A stretch of 64,000 nucleotides of DNA from Macrolepiota albuminosa (taxonomy: Eukaryota > Basidiomycota > Agaricomycetes > Agaricales > Agaricaceae). The notes under the pieces were generated by a model. The model did no database searches, was not told the origin of the DNA, and saw only the letters and a program-made list of their open reading frames with translations. The translations under genes were made by a program, and so were the position numbers. The stretch covers positions 2,666,001 to 2,730,000 of the forward strand of contig JAMWFC010000046.1 in NCBI GenBank assembly GCA_027475525.1, in the 5' to 3' direction. Shown here in pieces: positions 10,751-23,500 of this stretch; the first letter of the stretch is position 1, and each line of letters opens with the position of its first letter.

Positions 10751-11956
10751 TTACAACATCTGATCAACTGGTATAGCACTACGCATCTTTACAAGATTGA
10801 GAAGGACAGCTGTGGCAGGCATCGGTACATTATACGTGGCACCCAGCTTTAGCAAATATCCATTAATGTACTCCACCTCCGTTGACCGTCCCCGGCGGAC
10901 GTCAGCCAACATTGACGATATGTTGCCTTTTGTCGCCTCTGCCACTCGACGGACTTCCGCCTCTAACGCCTTGTTGCTTAGCTCACGCGGGAATCTTGCG
11001 ACAGGAACATCTCCTCTGTAGACTCCCTGAGAGTGAAGACTATTCAACCATGCCCTTGACTCTGAGCTGAATTCCGCGATAAATGCTTCAGACGCTTCCC
11101 GACAGACTCTTTCCATAATACGAATCGTAGCACTGGTATTGAAGATATCACCGTTTCTACATCCCATGAGGGCGGTAAGACAGTTTATCACAACATTGGC
11201 GACCAGTTTGCGGCGCATGGCCGTCTGCATCTCCGACAATGGGAGCCAGGATACGTTGAGAGGTTCCATGAGCGTTAATGCCGCAACAGTGTCCCGTAAG
11301 CTAACGTATCGTTTGTATGTTGGGTCACTTTCATGCGGGGTGATATCAGAAAGGCGAGGCCGACGTTCAAGCGGCGGCACGGTGAGGTCATTGAAGCCAG
11401 CTTCAAAATCGCGTCCTCCAGGATCTGGAACAATGCCAAATTTAATAGAACCGACTCCAGCATGCACGAAAAGTTTGGCGGTGTCTTTACGAAAGACACC
11501 ATGGCTGATGCTCGATAAGATGAAGTGCGGTCGTTGTTCGGGGTTTCGAAAGATATCGTGGATGAGTTCTTCATATACACCCATTCCATTATGCATGAGG
11601 ACAATTGTAGTATCGGGAGTCAGGCGAGGGAGGAGTCGCTGAATAGCTGAAACAGTTGAATGGGCTTTTGTTGTAATAAATAGGGAATCAATTGTGTTTG
11701 CTCCGCCTGTTTTGTCACCTTCCTCCCAGGGTATGGCTGGCTTGGTCGCCTCAAAGACCTCGGACCCAAAGCCATGGGCGGTAGTGACAACACCTTCATT
11801 TTCAATTCGAATTATACCTCCATGTTCGAGGGTGGTATTTGCCTGTGACTGTGTCCTATGGATCAAGGTGATGGGGTGGTGTCCGGGAAGGGCGCGGCGC
11901 AAGTGGAAAGCGAGAAGGTTGCCGACTGGACCGAGGCCAAGAATGTGTAGTCGCAT
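10751..11956 (-). CDS. 2-dehydropantoate 2-reductase (ketopantoate reductase)
   Basis: A single uninterrupted frame of 401 codons. The N-terminal Rossmann signature is GLGPVGNLLAFHL, with an 'LIHRTQSQ' loop that contacts the NADPH 2'-phosphate. The catalytic-domain features follow: RKLVANVVINCLTALMGCRNGD with its lysine, and in the C-terminal helical domain SSMLADVRRGRSTEVEYINGYLLKLG, a strong ApbA/PanE motif. The enzyme reduces ketopantoate to pantoate with NADPH in pantothenate/CoA synthesis. The length is somewhat above bacterial PanE (about 300) and fits fungal members. It is divergent from the WDR75 gene, with 193 bp between the start codons. Confidence 0.9.
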   Translation of the reverse strand: MRLHILGLGPVGNLLAFHLRRALPGHHPITLIHRTQSQANTTLEHGGIIRIENEGVVTTAHGFGSEVFEATKPAIPWEEGDKTGGANTIDSLFITTKAHSTVSAIQRLLPRLTPDTTIVLMHNGMGVYEELIHDIFRNPEQRPHFILSSISHGVFRKDTAKLFVHAGVGSIKFGIVPDPGGRDFEAGFNDLTVPPLERRPRLSDITPHESDPTYKRYVSLRDTVAALTLMEPLNVSWLPLSEMQTAMRRKLVANVVINCLTALMGCRNGDIFNTSATIRIMERVCREASEAFIAEFSSESRAWLNSLHSQGVYRGDVPVARFPRELSNKALEAEVRRVAEATKGNISSMLADVRRGRSTEVEYINGYLLKLGATYNVPMPATAVLLNLVKMRSAIPVDQML

Positions 11957-12149
11957 GTCAAGACTGATGGATGGTACATATGCCGTCTTTCAAGTGCGCG
12001 CTCTAGGTATAGTCACTTTACTGCAGCATCCTCAGACTGCCGCACTGTGATTTATGTCAAAGTAAAATATATTTGTTTTGTCACAGCCACATTGTACAAG
12101 TTGTTTGGCACGATTTTTTTTTATAACTTCATTTTGGAATCGCAGCAAA

Positions 12150-15100
12150 ATGGCGGCGTCGACGTCGCGCCAGCCTCACGAAATCCCTCTCCCGCCCCCG
12201 CCACCTAATCAAGTCAAGCCTGCAAAAAAACAGATTTCACGCAAAGGAAAAGGAAAAGAAAACCTCCCAGCCCCGCCTCAAGCGATCGCCTCTTGGGATG
12301 CCTTGGACACAGAAGGCGATTGGGAATGGTCGTATCTGACTGACCGGTCCGCAAGTAAGTTTCCGCCAGTATTTACAAAAGACGGAAAGTGTGTCGACAA
12401 CCTTCATTGTTCTTGCAACGCCACCTGAGAATGATTTTTTGGGATGCAGATACTTCTTTTCGCTTGTCGGGTCGTCTGTCAAAATTCATTCTGTAACAAC
12501 TGGCCAAGTTGTCTCTACTTTGAGCGCACCTCCCTCTACAAGCAACATCACATCCTCGGATCTCCTCACCACCGCCATACTCAATCCCCACAACAGTTTT
12601 CAGCTGATCACTGGGTCTTTGCACGGACGCCTCGTTGTCTGGGATTATGTCGAAGCAATTTTATTACAGACGATCGATATCTCCCAGCCGATACATCACA
12701 TTTGTGCTCATGAGTCTTGTAGGGACATGGTTTTTGTTGCCGCCTCAAGGCTGAGTGAGAAAACAAAGACTCATGGAAACGGTTTGTGGAAAACTTGTTT
12801 CTTGCTTCCACTGATTAAAATCCTAACATGACACAGATGATAATGCCGTCGTGCTCCGCGTTTCACTCCGGACATTGGACAGCTCATCGAAGTCCAAAGA
12901 AATCCTACCAATTGGAAAAACTCGCTTCCCTACAGCCCTTGCCCTTTCTCCTAGCGGATCGTGGCTTGTAGCTACTGCCGGTCACAAAGCGTATGTTGCA
13001 GCAACATCATCATTGACCACTGGATTTGTCAAATACGTCTCTCCTGAACGCTTGACATGTCTTGCATTTCATCCAACAGAAGAGTATTTTGCTACGGGTG
13101 ACGACAAAGGAATTATACGCTTATGGTACTGTTTGAACGAAGCTCAGCCCGTAAATGCTCGCGGAGTGGAGAAAAAGGCACAAACGACTACCTTACATTG
13201 GCATGCGCATGCCGTCTCATCCATTGCCTTCACCAGCAATGGTTCTTACCTGTTGAGTGGTGGAGAGGAGTCAGTGCTTGTCATTTGGCAACTGCATACA
13301 GGGAAAAAAGAATTCGTGCCCCGTATTGGAGCCCCGATCAATACTATCTCAGTTTCCAAAAATCACAAAGGGGAGGAGGAGTTCCTCCTCGGTCTCTCGG
13401 ATGCAACTTACGTGTTTGTCACCTCGGGAAATCTAAGAATATCGAGGAGTTACTCGAGGATCAAGCTTGGTGCGTTGACTGATCTCGAGTGACATCCCAG
13501 GGGCTGATTCTCGAGGTCGCGTTCGTAGATCCCTCTATGCCTCATCAGATGACATCCGAACATAAACATGTACCTATCGCTGTTCATTCCTTGTCCTCGA
13601 CACTGATTTTACCGTCTTCTCATCCTTCATCGCTCCAAATATTTTCCCCTTCATCAGCCAAACTCGTGTCCGAGCTTGAGGTGTCACCCTCGAACAGAGT
13701 CTCTCGACGAGATGAACAGCCGATGGAGTCGTCCTTTGTAGAGCAAACCTCTCTCACACACTCCGGAGACTGGTTGGCCACAATTGATGCTCGCTATGTT
13801 GACGATGGATTTCGGAATGAGATATACTTGAAATTGTGGCGGTGGGATGTAAAAATTTCCCGATGGACTTTGAATACCAGGATAGACCATCCTCATGGTC
13901 CTCACCGGGTCACGTGCCTAGCATTCAGCCCTGGACTCAAGCCCTTATTGGTTACATCTGGGGAAGACGGAGCTATTAAAACTTGGGGACTGAAGTCTGC
14001 GGGGGGGAAATCTGAGATGGTAGAAGGTGCGTTTATGCTTGCGAGTGATTTATCCGGCTGAACAACGGAATAGAATTTTGGGTCGCTCGCTCAACCTTTG
14101 GTTTCCGATCTGAGGTGCCTCACTCAGTTGCATGGTCACAGGATGCCTCAATCCTGGCTATCACATTTGGACCATACGTTGCATTATACGATTCAACGAC
14201 AAGCGTCCTCTTGCTTACCCTTGTGTCCACGGAAGGCAATATCAGCAGATCCGCTCATTTTGTGGGTAAAGAGGGACGTTACTTGGCGGTTGTTGGAGAG
14301 TACAGTGTAACTCTATGGGATCTCGTATCTCAAACTGGTCAGCTCTATTGTGTCGTTTTTCAGCCAAGACTAATACGTTTTTCTTAGTTCGGTGGAGTTA
14401 CAAAGCCCTTTTATCAATCATTCAAGTGGTTCCCCACCCAGATACAGATACATTCGCTGTGTTTTGCACCTCTCCTGGCAAGGAGCACCAGAAAACTCGT
14501 GTTCTCATTTTTCGCCCTGTGTCATCCATTCCCTTCATCGCGCGTTCCCTTCCATTTCAGATACGGACTATTGCCCCTTACCTATTAGCAAGACCATTGG
14601 GTCATATTTTCGTGGGCATAACCTGCGATTGGAATGTTGTACTCTTTGGAGACAATTTCAAATTGGCAAAGGAGGCCGGCTCCACTGCCACTGGAATTGT
14701 TTTAACCTCTACCCCACAGAAGCGCACATTGTTCCAAGATATCTTCGGTAAAGCTGCTTTTACAGAAATGCCATCTACTCTTTCCGTCGTGGAGGGGCAG
14801 TACAAAAATTTTGGAAAGACAACGGTCACAAAGGCGTTCACCGTCCCCACATATCTTATGCCGGCATTTGAACCTATTTTTAACCACTTAATTGGCGGAT
14901 TCCTGCAACCACGGTCTGATGAAGTACCGATTCAACTCATGCATGACGACGAGGACGTTGATATGGACGAAGAGCCCGCAGTCACAGCATTCCATGCTAA
15001 TTCCTCTGCACGTGTGGTACATCAAGAAGAGATGAATCTACTTGTGACTCTGTTTCGAGACCAATCAATGAAATGTACGTTCTCAAATTCCTCGGCGATA

Positions 15101-15326
15101 ACACCTTCAATGTGAGAATACAGATACTCAAGCAAGCAACGACCATTTGCCGAAGTCAAAGAATGCCCTTGCCCGTCAAACAGCGACGGTCCCTTCTCTA
15201 CCTGCCATCGGTACAAAGCAAAAACCGCTACCACGGCTCTCCGCTGCTGGGTCGGAAGTTAATGTTATATCTCCACCACCCGTCATTTCAATAAACGGTA
15301 GGAAAAGAAAGAAGTCGCTGAGCTAA
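12150..15326 (+). CDS. UTP17: WD40 U3 snoRNP / t-UTP protein, WDR75 (Utp17/Nan1) homologue
   Basis: The ATG at 12150 opens a basic, Pro/Lys-rich N-terminus (PAKKQISRKGKGKE). The following exons hold many WD-type blades: GSLHGRLVVWDY, GDDKGIIRLWYC, SSIAFTSNGSYLLSGG then VLVIWQL, and TSGEDGAIKTWGL. The double beta-propeller, the PFQIRTIAP region and the Lys/Arg-rich end (INGRKRKKSLS, stop at 15324-15326) fit WDR75/Nan1. That protein is a t-UTP subunit of the small-subunit processome and acts in rDNA transcription and early pre-18S rRNA cleavage in the nucleolus. Several short introns fall around 12355-12450, 12780-12840, 13470, 14026-14080, 14330-14420 and 15075-15135; exact borders are not all resolved. 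The gene is convergent with the F-box gene. Confidence 0.8.
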
Positions 15327-15495
15327 TTGTCGATATTACGTTGCATCTTGTCAAAAATGCTATAAATCACAACGCTTCGCCTCCGCGAAAACCTTTCGGA
15401 AGATATATCTGTATTATATGATCACTAGTAAAATTCGTATTAAGGTTGTGAGGGTTGTGAGCATATGGTATCAAATCTGGTCAATAATATCAATA

Positions 15496-17085
15496 TCACT
15501 CAGACATAATGGTATCCTCTTCCGGAGTTCTTGTGCCGTTAAACATAAAATGGAGTGACGTGACTTTCATAAGGTCAGTACAAGCAGTTTGAAATTCCGG
15601 ATTGCCCATATCATGGTCCTTCGTTTGCGTAATATAGACCCTGTTTAAAGGAACACCCAGCTTCTGGCGTTCCATTGCGAACCAAGGGAGTGACTGAAAG
15701 ACTGAAGGATGGGATTCAATTACAGCCAGTTTAGGCGCCAGAATCGCTTTTGGGGAAGGGTGCGTCTCATGCGGTGCCAACACTGAGCGCGGGTCCAAAA
15801 GGAATAGCTCAAAGAATGCCGATGGTAGGTTGGCAATGCGTAGATAGGTAAGTCGGGGCATCGACATAAACCACTGCACCATGATATTTCTTCTGACCGG
15901 TAGGTCGACAGCGTACATCGTCAATAGCTTGATTTCGGGGAAACGATTAACGAGGATCTCGTATAAAGGAGAATAATCCTCTCCCGCCATATTAATGAAT
16001 GTCAAATCAACCAAATTCGGAGCAGTGAAGTGTGAGAAGACATGACGAGCATATTGAGCACTGAAATCGGAAATACAAAGAACCTTCAAATTGGGCATGA
16101 CGATCTGGAAAGGCGGTGGATCGTAAAGATCGATCTGAGGACCCGCTCCGTCCAGACAGAGCTTTCGGAGTGCAGGACAGCTAAGAAGAATTTCTCTGAA
16201 ACGGGTACTTGTTGGGGAGAGCTCTAAAGGAAGCTTTCTGATATCGATAGTCGAGAGATTCTGTAATATGGGGGTATTCCAATCAATATGCACGCCGGAC
16301 AGGGAGAGATAATAGAGCCTCGGTATCCCTTTCCCGCTGAATAATGCTGTGGGCTGGATATAGCCATCACTACCGTAATCAATGCGTCCCAACCGATGTA
16401 TTTCCAAGCGTTCAAGGGCCACCGGAGCGTCGGCAGTTCGGAGTTTGTCAAGCAGAAGAGCGACGTGTTCCCAACTTGAACCGATGTATATCAGGATACG
16501 GATGCGCGATAGATAAGTGAGTAGCCTGTTCAATAGGCCATCCATTTCTACAAGAGAGATTGGTGTCGTATCTTCGCTACTGATTCGTAAATCCAAAGTA
16601 GACGTCCCAGCTCTCTCGAGAAAAGCCAAAGAACGCTTGAAAGGGGGCCGGTCACGAAACCAAATTGCGTTCCAGAGAGTACAGTCACCAAGTGCAATCT
16701 CCCTCCAGCGTCTACAGGTCCATGTGAGCCGTAGGCGCCAAAGTATCCCAGTAGATGGATTAGGAGCGGGCCACACGATCAATCGGAATATATTGGTGAT
16801 GATTTCGGGAGGTAAGTCATTAATGCGAAAAATTCGGGGGAAATATGTAAGGTGGTGTGCACGGGCCAAGATGAGCGATTCATCGATACACGAAATAAGG
16901 GATTGGGGTCCACCCAGTTCCTTCGCGTCCTCCAGGCTCTTGATACGCTTAATATAGCCATGAGTTTCCTTGCGTATGGACACAATGTCGTCTGGAGATG
17001 GAACACGTGGAATGCCGTCTCCCATAGCAACAGAGGTTATCTGTTGAATACGTTGAGCCAGGAGTTGACGGCGCGTTAGTCGCAC
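15496..17085 (-). CDS. F-box protein with leucine-rich-repeat-like C-terminus
   Basis: An open frame of 529 residues without introns. Residues about 85-150 form an F-box (INDLPPEIITNIFRLIV, then RLRLTWTCRRWREIALGDCTLW), the surface that binds Skp1 in SCF ubiquitin ligases. The remainder has irregular leucine-rich strands (IPRLYYLSLSGVHI, PALRKLCLDG, MPNLKVLCISDF, MPRLTYLRIANLP) that would form the substrate-binding arc. Such F-box/LRR genes are greatly expanded in agaricomycetes, and individual substrates are generally unknown. Start taken at 17085; a short upstream exon cannot be excluded. Confidence 0.8.
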   Translation of the reverse strand: MRLTRRQLLAQRIQQITSVAMGDGIPRVPSPDDIVSIRKETHGYIKRIKSLEDAKELGGPQSLISCIDESLILARAHHLTYFPRIFRINDLPPEIITNIFRLIVWPAPNPSTGILWRLRLTWTCRRWREIALGDCTLWNAIWFRDRPPFKRSLAFLERAGTSTLDLRISSEDTTPISLVEMDGLLNRLLTYLSRIRILIYIGSSWEHVALLLDKLRTADAPVALERLEIHRLGRIDYGSDGYIQPTALFSGKGIPRLYYLSLSGVHIDWNTPILQNLSTIDIRKLPLELSPTSTRFREILLSCPALRKLCLDGAGPQIDLYDPPPFQIVMPNLKVLCISDFSAQYARHVFSHFTAPNLVDLTFINMAGEDYSPLYEILVNRFPEIKLLTMYAVDLPVRRNIMVQWFMSMPRLTYLRIANLPSAFFELFLLDPRSVLAPHETHPSPKAILAPKLAVIESHPSVFQSLPWFAMERQKLGVPLNRVYITQTKDHDMGNPEFQTACTDLMKVTSLHFMFNGTRTPEEDTIMSE

Positions 17086-19113
17086 AGGTTGTTGAACGGA
17101 GGTTTGGGGAGTCGACGAGGGGCTCTACACATATAGGTTTCATCATTTTGACGACATACCAAGTGAAGAACATACCTGGAAAATCTCAGAGGATGCAGGG
17201 GGGCTTATCATCTCGGTGGACAGGATTGAGGTACAAGCGTATTCGAAAACAGGAAAATAGAAGAGACGGGCTATTTGTAGTCGAGCTGGTCGTCAGGACA
17301 GGAAGACTACAAGGGCATGAGAGATCATACATGGTATACAAGAATCTCGAAGCCAAAGCGGCTTGTTTACACAAATAAATGTCGGCGCCCACACGGCCAA
17401 AGAAGCACCCACGGCTACCTCTGATCTCCCCTCTGATTCAGTCATTATAATGCACAGATGTATTGAAAGCTCACTTTTACCGTGGCAATGGTCACAAATC
17501 GGACTGGGGTGGCTGTATATAGTCGGTGGCTGAGAGGTACAGGGCCAAAACGAGATGGAAGACAAATCGACAACTGGAAAGATAACTGGCAAGCAGACGA
17601 TATTTGTAGAGATTAGAGTTTTATGGGCTCTTTTTGGACAATCACAGCAGAAGGCACGAAGTGAGGCCAAGGTGGACTAATCATTGTGCCACGTTACAAG
17701 GCTGCTCAGGTAATGTCACCTACTATTTTCCAGCTACACGAGTTTAGTGGGTTCGGTCATCAATTATCGTTGCATTGTCGTTGCTTGAGAATCTCATTCT
17801 GGCCAGACAAAGGAAGAGGAGCAAGGATTGCCTTAGATAGTCGTGAAGTTGATCCGCCTGACTATAAAGGTGCCGCGCAAGGATCGACGGGTATTTGCGG
17901 CATTTTCCAACGGCATTTTCCAAGCAATGTGAACATCCAAAGGGTAACTGACTGGGAAAGGAACCCATTACAAGCTCAGCTGAATCAGACATACATTGTT
18001 TGATCTCAGTCCTTTTTGACCAGTAAGGGCATCTCTTGCCTATCGGAATAGAACCACGCATTGTCACGTACATGAAGCTTTGAAGGAAGAACGGACGTTT
18101 CCAGAAGAGACGAAGTTGCGACATGAGGCTCACAAGTTTTCCTCACGTGGCCAAGACTTGCCCCCTGCTCTCGTTTATTATCACATTTGTCACATCTCAG
18201 ATTTCCTCGATCTTTGAAAAAGACCCTGAAAGTGTACTATCACCAATTGGGTGTTGCAAAACTTTCCGCAAAATCGACAATTGCGGCACATTGGGCCCAC
18301 CTTTTTCTGATCAGACTTCAGGTATCGGTAGGCTAGTATCTTAACTAGAGACGTATAAATTTATCTTTGTGGATGCACGGTCTGGAATTCTCTCGGAAGG
18401 AAGCCGGATGGCCAGAACGCAAAAACAGGGAGTTGCAAAACTTTCGTCACGGTTTGTCACACTGCCGGTTGTATCTCCGCTTCGGAGGACTGTCACGGGA
18501 CTACTTTACTTTCAGCCCTCTGCAGTTGAACAAAGAATATGAGAAAAATGTAGCGCCGAACGGGTCACATCTTGGCACGCAGAGGCCTCCGAAAACACTC
18601 CTCACCTCCGGTAGTCGCCTTTACGCCGATTCTTAAAGTAGTCACGTGTTTTTCATTGTTGATAACGTAAAGCTGACTTCAAATCATGATCAAATAGGAA
18701 TCACACAGTGTCACGCAAAACATAAGATCAGCCTCTATATTCCTCCTAAGGGCATGAGGGACCTAAAAACTTGGCCAGAGCTTGCTTTATGTTATACTCA
18801 GTCTGTACCTAGAAGCTTGAGCAAAAATAAAGGCTAGAGATTAAGACCGAGAACAGTCTTTTCAAGAACTGCAAAATTTTGCCCAGTGATCAAGCAATCG
18901 CAATGCAACAGCAAGCTTAATTCACACCAAATTTGAAATCCAAAATATATGTATATAGGTGTATTAAGATCGAAGAGGATCAGACATAAAGATGTTGCGA
19001 TCTCTTAAAAAACCACATTTTGCAACTCCCTGTGGTTTTGCAACCCATAACGTGTGATAGTATTGCTTTTAAATCAAGTTCCGACTGTATCAGTGTCAAT
19101 TGCAACCTTGAAA
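17086..19113. other. Two-kilobase gene-poor region between F-box and dCMP deaminase genes
   Basis: No gene can be supported. Open frames here are short, lack domain signatures and overlap one another on both strands. The words gttgcaaaactttc (18253 and 18432) and an inverted copy of cagggagttgcaaaa (18426 and 19032) point to repeat-derived DNA. The left edge should contain the F-box promoter and the right edge that of the deaminase. Confidence 0.5.
18426..19032. mobile_element. Possible MITE-like element bounded by 15-bp inverted repeats
   Basis: The word cagggagttgcaaaa at 18426-18440 has a perfect reverse complement at 19018-19032, enclosing 607 bp of AT-rich non-coding DNA. Related words with the same gttgcaaaac core occur just outside on both sides (18253 and about 19041). 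Terminal inverted repeats starting with CA and a length near 600 bp are typical of non-autonomous DNA transposons. No convincing target-site duplication is visible and there is no transposase, so this is a candidate only. Confidence 0.35.
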
Positions 19114-20545
19114 ATGTTTCTCGCTGTCATCGGTACGCTTTCATCGGGGAAGTCCCAAGTCAGAGACTACTACGTCTCTGTTCATGGTTTTCTGTCTGTC
19201 TGGATCGAGCAAAGGGCCTCGTCTACATCCGCACTACCAGATGTAAAAGTTTGTTTCACTCTTCGCACATTCCAAACTCTCTAAACACAGTTTCAGATAT
19301 CACTGACAGGTTCTCCGCGCCAATTCGGAACCGTTGGGGGCCTGTCAACACCTGAGATCAAATCTCCGCCCCTACAGGTCGATGCTATACCCCCAATACC
19401 ACATCCAAGTGTAGTCTTAGATAATAACGCTTTGGTGTTCTCTTCAGCACTGGATCTGTTGAAATACGTTACGAAGAATTGGCACCTTAATTTCGTCACT
19501 ACAGACTTACGCACTCAGGAGCTTATCAAGCTGTTCATTAGACGTCCATTCTTCATGCTCCTGAGTGTAGATGCGCCGCTGACTCTTCGCTTCATGCGAT
19601 CAGGAGAGTATGTTTTGATCATTTTTCCTCTGACTGGACTCAAAATGATCTATGGTTAGGAAATCTCTTGAGAAGTTCGTTCAAGATAACGATCGTGTCA
19701 GCTTTGGTGTCGATGTCTCTGTTTCAACAGAGACGGGGACGGATTCTGATAATTCGTCCTCTTTGTTGAGCTTACGGGATCTTGTTAATGTCCATGTATT
19801 TAACTCATTCAGGACAATATCCAGCCTCCATAAACATCTTGAGGAGCTGAATCTGCTTGATGCCGAAAAACTACGGCCTGGGTGGGATGCTTATTTCATG
19901 GTGTGGACTGTTTGCCTACGAATTATCATTTTTGCACCTGCTGATTCTCTATCAAGACTCTAGCTTCTCTTGCATCTCAGAGATCAAACTGCATGAAACG
20001 TCGCGTTGGTGCGGTTCTTGTGCGCGAAAATCGTGTAGTCTCTACTGGGTAAAACGAGCCCGGTATCTGCATGTGTGACGTGTTGTAAACGTTCCAGGTC
20101 TGTGCAGGTACAATGGAACACCTCGTGGATTGCGTAACTGTAACGAAGGCGGTTGTGCGACATGCAACGGGACTACTCTTATTCCAGATGTACCGGTTGA
20201 ATGCGTGTGCTTACATGCAGAAGAAAATGCTCTGCTGGAAGCCGGCAGGGAGCGAGTCGGGCCAAATGCTGTCTTGTATTGCAATACGTTCGCAACTCCC
20301 TTGTACAAGCGCATTTTGCCTTCTGACTGAATGTTTTCAAGTTGTCCGTGCCTTAGGTGTACAATCAAAATAATCCAGACTGGTGTCAGGACCGTCGTCT
20401 ACAATTTGACATACAAAGTGTATGTTTGTTGCCTGACTTCATTTGTTGTCATCTCATATTCAGCAGGGACGAGATATCTGCGTTGCTCTTTCAAGAGGCT
20501 GGTGTGGAGCTCCGTCGATACAATCCACGGAAGGACTTGAAATAA
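19114..20545 (+). CDS. DCD1: Deoxycytidylate (dCMP) deaminase with N-terminal P-loop-like domain
   Basis: The ATG at 19114 starts with a Walker A-like loop, GTLSSGKS (GxxxxGKS), as in the kinase-like N-terminal extension of fungal dCMP deaminases. The catalytic deaminase domain is in the 3' exons: MKRRVGAVLVREN (about 19993), YNGTPRGLRNCNEGGC (about 20104), the zinc/proton-shuttle motif HAEENAL (20213-20233) and CPCLRC across a splice junction (about 20338-20355), then IKIIQTGV. It converts dCMP to dUMP, feeding thymidylate synthesis. All catalytic residues (H, E, two C) are present. There are at least four or five introns. It ends 36 bp from the convergent TTI1 stop. Confidence 0.85.
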
Positions 20546-20581
20546 GAGGAGGATAGACCCTGTATTGGACAAGGGACTACA

Positions 20582-23500
20582 TTACATATTTTGGAATATG
20601 ATATCCGCATTAAACCTGATATCCCATCGTGATGTCGTTAAGAACCTCATACTAGTATGCGTGCTATCCATAGTCGAGGAGAGCACAAGCCACACCGCAT
20701 CTGCCTCCTTCTTGCCTACAGCCAGATACAGATCTCGGGCGCACTGCTGAAGCTCTTCGTGAGCTTGTATATGTAAAAACCGCCGAAAAGCCAATAAGAG
20801 CTGCCAGACAGAGGTTTCTTGAAGATGTACTGTGGTTATGGCTGCAGTCATGGTCTTTATCACCGACCGATAAGTACGGTGAGAATGTGTATAAGCCGAT
20901 TCAGTCCCAACGGCACCAACTCCTCGTCTTGACAAAGCACTTGTAGCATCAACAGCGTCCAGATGGTTCAGAAGTACATGAAATCTAGGCCAAACATCAT
21001 CCCAAATTCTGCGGAACATGAAACCCCCAAAATGGTTTGCAAGAGACTCTACCAAAAGAGCAGCCGAGCTCACGACGAAGGATTCTGAGTCGCTAAGCCT
21101 GTTCAGAATGAAAGGCCATGCATAGTGAATGGAAGGTAATAGAGCAGATTCGGAGAGCACCGAGACAGACGAAGCCAGCAAAGAGAGAATTCTAGCCCGA
21201 ATGAGAGGAGAGCTATGTGTAAGAAAGTACAATGAATGTGACACAATCTGCTTGGTTAGCTCCTGAATCGGAGTGAGAGGCGAATCTGCGTTTGGATCAG
21301 GTTCTTCCACGGCACCAGTGTCGTCTGCAGGATCAGGTCCTGACAATTTGTCTTTCCCCCAAGCTTCCCTTGGTGCAGGGCCATAATCATCAGTGTCAAC
21401 TTCCTCCGTTGGCTCCTGATGCCTACACGGGAACCAGTGGAAGAAGGATTCCATTGATGTAATACGCGCCTCTTCCACTTCATTGGATGGATCAGTTGAA
21501 ATTGATAGACCGTTTTTCTTATCCTCCTGGACGACATTGAGCACATCCCCTAAGACCTCTATCAGCCCTTCCACGATGATACTGTATCCATGGAACTCGT
21601 CGAGTCGGTCGAAACACTCCTCCACAACATCCGCAGCACGTTCTACGATGTCGCTGCCAACGAGGCGAACCATGAGCGATAAGACTTTTGTTGCCTCAAT
21701 GTCAAGCCACTTGCGACTTAGCCTACGGGATATAGAGTCAAGCGTGTAATCGAAGTTGGAAAGAAGGAGATTGGCTGGGGATGCATAAGAAGTCATAATG
21801 GCGACATAGTTCAGGGTGGCGAAAGCCGTAGAAGAGAGGGATACATCAGGAGATACAAGAGACCTTAGGATCGGATATAACGTATATAACAACAAGGGTC
21901 TGTATTGCGCTTGCAGTATCCCTGCTGACACGGCGAGAAATTGAAGCGAGAGCAATTTGTGAAGTCCTGGCTGATTTGTCGCCATTCGGTTTGCCATAGT
22001 TTGGCTTGTTATTCGCAGATTCTCGTGGAGGGGATTGATGCCCTTTGCATGCTGAACCAGTGTCTGTGTAGGGGTGAATTCCTCCTCTGTAACCATACTT
22101 TCTGTTGTTTCGGTCTTATCAGGTTCATCCCAAAGTTCTGCCACACTTCTCACCAACGAGCGGACCAGTTTTGTCAAACGTGGACTTCTCCGTGCAGGAA
22201 TATCAGTTCCGTTCACCTGATTCAAAGATATCTCTGCGACTCCTTCAAGGAGCCGACAGGCACACCATATCGCTGTGATTGACCTAGTGCCTACTCCACT
22301 CCGACCCACACTGATGAACCATTCGATAGAGAATAAACAGCTATCTCCACTTGCACGACCCAATTCACGGAACATCCGTTCTAAAGCCCTCTTGGCGCTA
22401 ATAGAGAAAACATTTTTGAAATCTATCTCAGGAAAGCCCTCCCACCGAGTTATGTTTGTATTGCTCTCGAGCATCAGCTGACCAGAAAAGGCTGTGTTCA
22501 ATGTGATTGAAGGCATACTGAGTTCGAGAACGGATAATAAACTCCAGCCCCATTTTTCAATCCCGCCGGAGGGCCCAAGAAGTCTTGCAACACCTTCAGA
22601 AATGAAAGAAGCTCCATCCTTGGCTTCGCCTGTAGAATGCACAAGGCGACAAACCGCCTCGATTAGTCCAGCGACATGTTCAACCTTGGTGTCGGCATGT
22701 GTAAGAAGCAGTCGCGGTAACACCGAGAGACTGTCACTTGTAATGTGTATCAACCTGTGTTGCAATGGGATCTGTGCCGCCGACGGGTTCATGAGAAGCG
22801 ACGATAATGTTTCACGAGACTGGATAGAAACGGACAAGAAATCCGAGTTGGATAAAGAGAGCAACCAATGAAGGAGCAGAGGCTGTACCTCTGGCAAAGT
22901 CATGGAAGTCGTATTTAAAAGGGTGATAGATAATCTCGAGACAGCCAGAAGAGCCGATGGTGTTGGATGTTTCACAAGAGGTGTGAGGGTGTTGAGTGCG
23001 ATTAGAATTTGAGAGGATGTCCCTCTAAGCCAAGACGGTGTCCTTAGCGTTTTAAATGGGTGAGGGTGTTGAGTGCGATTAGAATTTGAGAGGATGTCCC
23101 TCTAAGCCAAGACGGTGTCCTTAGCGTTTTAAATGGTCGTGATTCGGGGAGAGGCAAGTGTGGTCCGCCTATTGTCGTGCGCACAAGGTCTTCGAGCTTG
23201 ACAATGGGATTAATAGCACCTTCTTGTGCGCATATATCATTTCCAAGTGCCCGAACAATAGCAAGTTGCATTACCTCAAGTGAACATGAAACAATTTCAC
23301 CATTAGCCCACCCTCTCTTAGTGGACGTACCGAGAGCAATTCTAGTCATCCGACTTACAATGCCGGGAAGAACAGAAGGAAGTAGACCGTCTGGAGCATA
23401 GTTTCCGACGATTAAGGATAATATAGACAGAGAAACGCGTTGCAAAGGCAAATGTGGTGTATCCACAGTCACGAGAAGCGCATCAAGAGTTTGTCCGAGG

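Noticed and set aside
9213..12150. A secondary-metabolite cluster around ketopantoate reductase
   Set aside because: Neighbours are a membrane protein and a ribosome-biogenesis gene. No synthase, P450 or cluster regulator is present.
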